64,000 nt of DNA from Pseudomonas graminis (lineage in GTDB: Bacteria; Pseudomonadota; Gammaproteobacteria; Pseudomonadales; Pseudomonadaceae), in the NCBI RefSeq assembly GCF_900111735.1, contig NZ_FOHW01000032.1, positions 1 through 64,000 of the forward strand, in the 5' to 3' direction. A model generated the notes under the pieces. The model was not told the origin of the DNA and searched no databases. It saw only the letters and a list, made by a program, of their open reading frames with translations. Shown here piece after piece: positions 57,842-64,000 of this stretch (position 1 is its first letter; every line of letters starts with the position of its first letter). A program made the position numbers and the translations under genes.

Positions 57842-58052
57842 GCTCTTTCCTTACATCGCTGGATGAATAAGTGGCTTCCTTGCCCTTTCGGACGCGTTCG
57901 AGTACGTCCGCTGCCAGGTAATACTCTTCAAGCTCAGGTAAACCTTGCTCGATAATTTCACGCAAATAAAAGGCTTTGGTCCGGCCGGTGCTAGCCGCGA
58001 GAACGTCGAGACGTGCTTCAGTCTCGGGGGTGAGGCGAATCGAGGTAGGCAT
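57825..58052 (-). CDS. RelB-type (ribbon-helix-helix) antitoxin
   Basis: A 75-residue protein. The N-terminal ribbon-helix-helix part (MPTSIRLTPETEARLDVLA, then GRTKAFYLREII) binds DNA and dimerises, and the acidic C-terminal part (YSSSDVRKELGLDD) would neutralise the toxin. GGAG is seven bases before the ATG at 58052; an ATG five codons upstream has no site. It precedes and overlaps the toxin gene, and such complexes usually repress their own promoter. Confidence 0.9.
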   Translation of the reverse strand: MPTSIRLTPETEARLDVLAASTGRTKAFYLREIIEQGLPELEEYYLAADVLERVRKGKEATYSSSDVRKELGLDD

Positions 58053-58129
58053 GCGACTTCTCCGCAATACATGTATTCACTGTATCGCGCGGATGCTACT
58101 CGGGTCGCCGAAACGTTTCAATCGGCTTG

Positions 58130-59569
58130 TCACCGCTCCGTTGGCCGCTCGAAATTCTTCGCCGCTTCTCTCGCCAGATCCGGCGGCAGGAAGTCTTTAT
58201 CGGGGTTGTAATCGGCTTTCAGGAAGCGCGACAGATCCTGCAGATCCCCAGGGCTCAGCGTGCCGGCAGCCTGCTTCAGACGCAGGTTGTCGAGGATGTA
58301 GTCGTAGCGGGTGTTGTTGTAATCGCGCACCGATGCGTACAGCTGGCGCTGTGCATCCAGCACGTCGACGATGTTACGGGTGCCGACCTGATAGCCAATT
58401 TCCGTCGCTTCCAGCGCGCTCTGGTTGGAGATGATCGACTGTTTGCGCGCCTGCACCTGCTCGACATCGGTGTTCACCGCGCGGTGCAGGTTGCGGGTGT
58501 TTTCCACCACCTGGCGGCGCAGACCTTCGCGCTGTTGTTCGCTCTGGCCGAGGCGGGCATAAGCCTCGCGGACTTGAGAACTGGTCAGCCCGCCACTGTA
58601 GATCGGGATGTTCACCTGCAGGCCAATGGTGCGTTGCTCGACGCTGCCGTGGAAACTCTGGCCGGTGTAGTTGGGGTTGGTGAAACCCAGTGGATCGTTG
58701 TCGCCTTTCTCGTACTGCGCTACCGCATCGACGGTAGGCGCGTGGCCTGCCTTGCGCTGACGCAGGGTTTCTTCAGCGGCGCTGACGGCGTAGTTGCTGG
58801 CCAGCAAATTCAAGTTCTGCTGCGTCGCGGTGTCGACCCAGGCTTTCGCATCGTTGGGCGTTGGAGCGAGCACCGGCAGCGTATGCACGATGCCTTCGAT
58901 CGAGTTGTAATCGCGGTTGGTCAGGGTGATCAGCGCCTGAAACGCGTCATCGACCTGGCGCTTGGCGACGATCCGCGCAGCGCGGGCGGTGTCGTAGCTG
59001 GCTTGCGCCTGGAGCACATCGGTCTTGTCAGAAAGGCCGACGTCGAAGCGTTCATTGGCCTGATCGAGCTGGCGCTTGAGCGCCGCTTCCTCTGCCTTCG
59101 TCGAGGCGAGATTGTCCTGTGCACGGAGCACCGCAAAATAATCTTCAGCGCTTTGCAGAATCAGGTTCTGCTCGGTGGCCGAGAGCTGCAGGATGGCCTG
59201 CTCGTTGACGTCCTTAGCGGCCTTGAGCTGAAACCAGCGATCGGCACGGAAAATCGGCTGACTCAAGGTCGCGCGATAGACCGTGCCGCTGCGGCTGATG
59301 ACCGCGGAGGGTTGATCAATCGAGGTGCGGGTGTCATTGATGTCGGCGCCACCAGAAATGTTCGGCAGCAGACCGGCGCGGGCCTGAGGCACGATTTCCT
59401 TCTGCGCGTCATAGCTGGCGCGGGCCGCCGCAAGATCGGCGTTATTGTTGACCGCTTCCTGATACACGCTCACCAACCCGGTCCTGGTAGGCAGCGGCAT
59501 GTCTGCTGCCCCGGCCATCGCACTCGAAGCACACGACACGGCAATGGCCAGTGAAAGTTTGCGCAGCAT
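58130..59569 (-). CDS. tolC: TolC-family outer-membrane channel
   Basis: A 479-residue outer-membrane exit duct for type I secretion and efflux systems (PA4974 equivalent). A Sec signal of about 19 residues ends at SSAMA. The mature part has the two TolC repeats: NADLAAARASYDAQKEIVPQ in the first and YAVSAAEETLRQRKAGHAPT in the second, with GTRNIVDVLDAQRQLY near the end. I chose the ATG at 59569 (AGGGA six bases upstream) over the ATG two codons earlier. It diverges from thiC. Confidence 0.95.
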   Translation of the reverse strand: MLRKLSLAIAVSCASSAMAGAADMPLPTRTGLVSVYQEAVNNNADLAAARASYDAQKEIVPQARAGLLPNISGGADINDTRTSIDQPSAVISRSGTVYRATLSQPIFRADRWFQLKAAKDVNEQAILQLSATEQNLILQSAEDYFAVLRAQDNLASTKAEEAALKRQLDQANERFDVGLSDKTDVLQAQASYDTARAARIVAKRQVDDAFQALITLTNRDYNSIEGIVHTLPVLAPTPNDAKAWVDTATQQNLNLLASNYAVSAAEETLRQRKAGHAPTVDAVAQYEKGDNDPLGFTNPNYTGQSFHGSVEQRTIGLQVNIPIYSGGLTSSQVREAYARLGQSEQQREGLRRQVVENTRNLHRAVNTDVEQVQARKQSIISNQSALEATEIGYQVGTRNIVDVLDAQRQLYASVRDYNNTRYDYILDNLRLKQAAGTLSPGDLQDLSRFLKADYNPDKDFLPPDLAREAAKNFERPTER

Positions 59570-59717
59570 AGACATTCCCTAGTAATTCAAGCGGTATGAA
59601 GACGGTGACGTTGCGTCCGATCCAGATGGCTTTGGCGACGCGTAGCGAGTGTAGTTCCAGCGGGTGGGGACAACAATCGGGCAAATCAGCCATTTAACGC
59701 GCGTTTGAATTCCGCGC

Positions 59718-59747
59718 TTGGCGTTTGGCCTGCGCCGCGACTAGACT
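59718..59747 (+). promoter_or_regulatory. thiC promoter
   Basis: TTGGCG (59718-59723) and TAGACT (59742-59747), 18 bases apart, lie just upstream of the riboswitch, so transcription should start at about 59755. Confidence 0.6.
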
Positions 59748-59756
59748 GACGCCGTT

Positions 59757-59845
59757 CTTGTCGGGGTGCCTTGATATGAGGCTGAGATCGGATAATCCGG
59801 ATCCCGTTGAACCTGATCAGGTTAGCGCCTGCGTAGGGAACAAGA
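59757..59845 (+). ncRNA. TPP (THI-box) riboswitch
   Basis: The conserved thi-box elements are present in order: CTTG / CAAG closing stem, GGGGTGCC, CTGAGA at 59782-59787, ACCCGTTGAACCTGATC-type core with ACCTGATC at 59811, and GCGTAGGGAACAAG. It binds thiamine pyrophosphate and reduces thiC expression. The aptamer ends about 180 bases before the thiC ATG, leaving room for a terminator or ribosome-site control; I see no strong T-run terminator, which favours translational or Rho-linked control. Confidence 0.95.
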
Positions 59846-60027
59846 TTTCTCGTCTCCCGGCGAGTCCTCTTGAGTGTCGTCCGGGGTCGTCTTTGTTCAA
59901 TTTCTGAACAGTCCGCGCCTCTTCGATTCTCAGCATCCATGTCGTCTCAGGGTGCATCCGTCCGTGTCCATCAGGCTCAAGCTCCGACAATTCATTCCGC
60001 TGCTGGATGATGTCTGGAGAGCCCGTG

Positions 60028-61929
<1,902 letters not shown>

Positions 61930-61940
61930 GCGGCAAGCGT

Positions 61941-62044
61941 GATCGTTCCCACGCTCCGCGCGGGAATGCCGCCCCTGACGCTCTGCGTCGGTGAGGACGC
62001 AGAGCGTCCAGGTATGCGTGCCCACGCAGAACGTGGGTACGATC
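61941..62044. repeat. Dispersed Pseudomonas inverted-repeat element between thiC and cytX
   Basis: About 104 bases, bounded by GATCGTTCCCACGCT and its near-inverse AACGTGGGTACGATC. Inside is a perfect 13-pair stem, GACGCTCTGCGTC / GACGCAGAGCGTC (61977-61989 with 61996-62008). This element type is scattered widely in P. syringae and P. fluorescens genomes. It could act as a transcript barrier between thiC and cytX. Confidence 0.8.
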
Positions 62045-62072
62045 AACCCTAAGTTTCAGCGAGACAACAAAC

Positions 62073-63365
62073 GTGAACACTCCCGGCACCTATTCACCCG
62101 ACGCCCCCGTACCCGCCGCCAAGCGGGTATTTGGCGGGCGCGATCTGTTCTCTCTGTGGTTCTCCCTCGGCATCGGCCTCATGGTCCTGCAGACCGGCGC
62201 ATTGCTGGCGCCGGGGCTGGGGATGTCCGGTTCAATGCTGGCGATCCTGCTCGGCACATTGGTCGGCGTATTGCTGCTCGCCGCCGTTGGCGTCATTGGC
62301 AGCGACACCGGGCTATCGTCGATGGCGGCGCTCAAGCTCAGCTTGGGCAGCAAAGGCGCGGGCGTTCCGGCGATCCTCAATCTGCTGCAACTGGTGGGCT
62401 GGGGCTCGTTCGAAATCATCGTCATGCGCGACGCCGCCAGCCTGTTGGGCGCCGGCGCTTTCTCCGAAGGCAGCCTGTGGGCCAGTCCGATGCTCTGGAC
62501 CATCGTCTTCGGCGTCCTCGCGACCCTGCTGGCGGTGAGTGGACCTTTGGCCTTCGTTCGGCAAATCCTGCGCAAATGGGGCATCTGGCTGCTCTTGGCG
62601 GCGTGCGCCTGGCTGACGTTCAACCTGTTCAGCAAGGCTGATTTGACGGCGCTGTGGTCGCGGGCAGGGGACGGCTCGATGCCATTTGCCGTCGGCTTCG
62701 ACATTGCCATCGCCATGCCGCTGTCGTGGCTGCCGCTGATTGCGGACTATTCCCGATTCGGCAAGCGCGCCACCGGGGTGTTCGGCGGCACGGCGTTGGG
62801 CTTCTTTGTTGGCAATTTCTGGCTGATGTCCCTTGGCGTGGCATACACCCTGGCCTTTGCGCCGAGTGGTGAGGCCAATGCACTGCTGCTGGCGCTGGCT
62901 GGCGCGGGGATGGGTATTCCGCTGCTGCTGATCCTGCTGGACGAATCGGAAAACGCGTTCGCCGACATTCACAGTGCAGCCGTGTCGAGCGTCCTTCTGC
63001 TGAAGGCCAAAGTCGAGCACCTGGCGCTGGCCATTGGCGTCGTCTGCACACTGATCGCCTGCTTTGCGCCGCTGGCGCAGTACCAGAATTTCCTGCTGAT
63101 GATCGCTTCCGTGTTCGCGCCGCTCTTCGGCGTCGTGCTGGTAGATCACTTCATCCTGCGCCGCCGCCGTCACGGCGTTGCGACAGCGGGCCTGCGCGGG
63201 ATGACGCTACTGGCGTGGATCGGCGGCATCTGCACCTATCACCTGCTGGCGAACCTGTATCCGGACATCGGTGCAACGCTGCCCGCGCTTATTGTCGCTG
63301 GCGTGCTGCAGTGGGTATTGGCGTGCGGGCGGGCATCTGCATTCGAGGCCGACGTGCGGCATTAA
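62073..63365 (+). CDS. cytX: NCS1-family permease, probable HMP transporter CytX
   Basis: A 430-residue membrane protein with about 12 helices, of the cytosine/purine permease (NCS1) family: LFSLWFSLGIGLMVLQTGAL at helix 1, GVIGSDTGLSSMAALKLSLG, and PLIADYSRF at helix 6. Next to thiC, with the TPP riboswitch upstream, import of hydroxymethylpyrimidine is the most likely role. The GTG at 62073 has only a weak GAGA upstream. It may be transcribed with thiC through the repeat, or from its own promoter. Confidence 0.85.
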   Translation: MNTPGTYSPDAPVPAAKRVFGGRDLFSLWFSLGIGLMVLQTGALLAPGLGMSGSMLAILLGTLVGVLLLAAVGVIGSDTGLSSMAALKLSLGSKGAGVPAILNLLQLVGWGSFEIIVMRDAASLLGAGAFSEGSLWASPMLWTIVFGVLATLLAVSGPLAFVRQILRKWGIWLLLAACAWLTFNLFSKADLTALWSRAGDGSMPFAVGFDIAIAMPLSWLPLIADYSRFGKRATGVFGGTALGFFVGNFWLMSLGVAYTLAFAPSGEANALLLALAGAGMGIPLLLILLDESENAFADIHSAAVSSVLLLKAKVEHLALAIGVVCTLIACFAPLAQYQNFLLMIASVFAPLFGVVLVDHFILRRRRHGVATAGLRGMTLLAWIGGICTYHLLANLYPDIGATLPALIVAGVLQWVLACGRASAFEADVRH

Positions 63366-63417
63366 CCTAGCGGGCTGGGCCTGGAACTGAATAACCAGGC
63401 TCAGTGGCGGCGGCGAC

Positions 63418-64000
63418 TCAAAGCGAGTCGAGGTCAGGGAATCCCCAATCCGTCAGCGGTGCGAGCTGGGACAGAAACGTGAGGTGTTCGATGGTTTTGA
63501 CCTTCTGTAGATGCTTTAGATCGGCGGGGCCGCCGAGTGCGAGAGCAGGGACGAAGCCATACATTTCATCGGGTTGGAGTAGGCCGAGTGTTTTTAGAGC
63601 TTGCTCGAAAAGGTCGTCAAAATCATTAGACTCCCGATCTCGAGTTGCAAAAAATAGTGCGATTTCGTCGTCGAACTCATCGCTTTGTACTACCTCTTGG
63701 GTTTTATGAAAGCGTGCATAAGAGGCCGTTACGTCCAGCCAGTTCCCTGTTTTCTCATGCCAAAGATAAAGATCGCCAAAAGCACTTCTGGCGATCGTGT
63801 GATAAAAGCCGGAATCGGGTATTCCCGAATCATGCAGCCATGCACGAGTCAGTTCCTGGTATTCCGCTGGATTAACGGTCCAGAAAAGCCCCTCGGCATA
63901 GCCGCTCCAGCCATATTCGCGCCACTGTTTCAGTAGTTGTTCGGGGAGCTTATCTGCGTATTTGTTCAGCGAAGAGAGAGGTACCTCTCTTTGCCCCGAA
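63418..64000 (-). CDS. Partial GAD-like/DUF1851 (Tdi1-type) protein, 5' end outside the window
   Basis: The minus-strand frame is open from the right edge to a TGA at 63418, giving the last 193 residues. They match the GAD-like/DUF1851 family: NPAEYQELTRAWL, ARSAFGDLYLWHEKTGNWLD and the closing GFVPALALGGPADLKHLQKV, then HLTFLSQLAPL. This family includes T6SS immunity proteins such as Tdi1, which protects against a DNase effector. A partner toxin would lie beyond the edge or elsewhere. The base composition is more AT-rich than the thiC-cytX region, consistent with accessory DNA. Confidence 0.85.
   Translation of the reverse strand, partial: SGQREVPLSSLNKYADKLPEQLLKQWREYGWSGYAEGLFWTVNPAEYQELTRAWLHDSGIPDSGFYHTIARSAFGDLYLWHEKTGNWLDVTASYARFHKTQEVVQSDEFDDEIALFFATRDRESNDFDDLFEQALKTLGLLQPDEMYGFVPALALGGPADLKHLQKVKTIEHLTFLSQLAPLTDWGFPDLDSL

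Larger units (their letters stand above)
59570..60027. other. tolC-thiC divergent region
   Basis: A 458-base gap. It holds a promoter at 59718-59747 and the TPP riboswitch at 59757-59845. The remaining leader (59846-60027) has short hairpins, such as GTTCA-ATTTC-TGAAC, and a good GGAGAG before thiC. The tolC side shows nothing distinct. Confidence 0.6.

Overview
The window is a GC-rich chromosomal segment from a Pseudomonas, most like the P. syringae / P. fluorescens side of the genus. This rests on gene content and order: choline transport and oxidation genes next to sdaB-gbdR, then msrA-dipA-aceFE-glnE, then the waa (LPS core) locus, then waaA, tolC and thiC. Pseudomonas-type REP/REPIN repeats lie between genes. 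Nearly all of it is core genome. The accessory parts are a very large toxin-like gene inside the LPS locus, a delta-60 repeat protein, a RelBE-type module and the edge of a GAD-like/DUF1851 gene.

Layout. 0.1-7.4 kb, minus strand: choline to glycine betaine (betA, betB, repressor betI) and the choline ABC importer (cbcX, cbcW, cbcV). 7.8-10.8 kb, plus strand: serine deaminase sdaB and the betaine-catabolism activator gbdR; choline is imported, oxidised, demethylated through glycine to serine, and serine is deaminated to pyruvate. 10.8-17.5 kb: a small unknown gene, a possible short RNA with a strong terminator, rlmJ, a delta-60 repeat protein, msrA and the c-di-GMP protein dipA. 17.8-25.6 kb: pyruvate dehydrogenase E2/E1 (aceF, aceE) diverging from glnE across a control region with two identical-type palindromes that look like HexR sites.

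25.9-52.6 kb is the LPS core locus: waaF-waaC-waaG-waaP and three more kinase-fold genes, tightly overlapping; then a convergent block of about 6 kb encoding a giant DUF6543 (dermonecrotic-toxin type) protein; then the carbamoyltransferase wapO, a family 2 glycosyltransferase, a GT-C-like membrane protein, another kinase-fold gene, msbA, mig-14, dnpA, hldE, ssg and two unknown genes that may also act on surface sugars. 52.6-57.4 kb: a degenerate Nudix-like protein, an aldo/keto reductase, an FAD oxidoreductase, an SMR efflux pump and waaA. 57.5-64 kb: a RelE/RelB-type pair, tolC, a TPP riboswitch driving thiC, the probable HMP transporter cytX, and a partial GAD-like/DUF1851 gene running off the right edge.

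The most striking observation is in the toxin block. The 1627-residue reading frame and the 382-residue frame after it are in the same frame and are separated by one TAG codon. The TAG falls inside a motif that recurs at the end of the second part, so the two pieces look like one roughly 2,020-residue protein with two tandem Tiki/ChaN-like domains, split by a single amber codon. The upstream domain has lost the paired GExH motifs and the downstream one keeps them.
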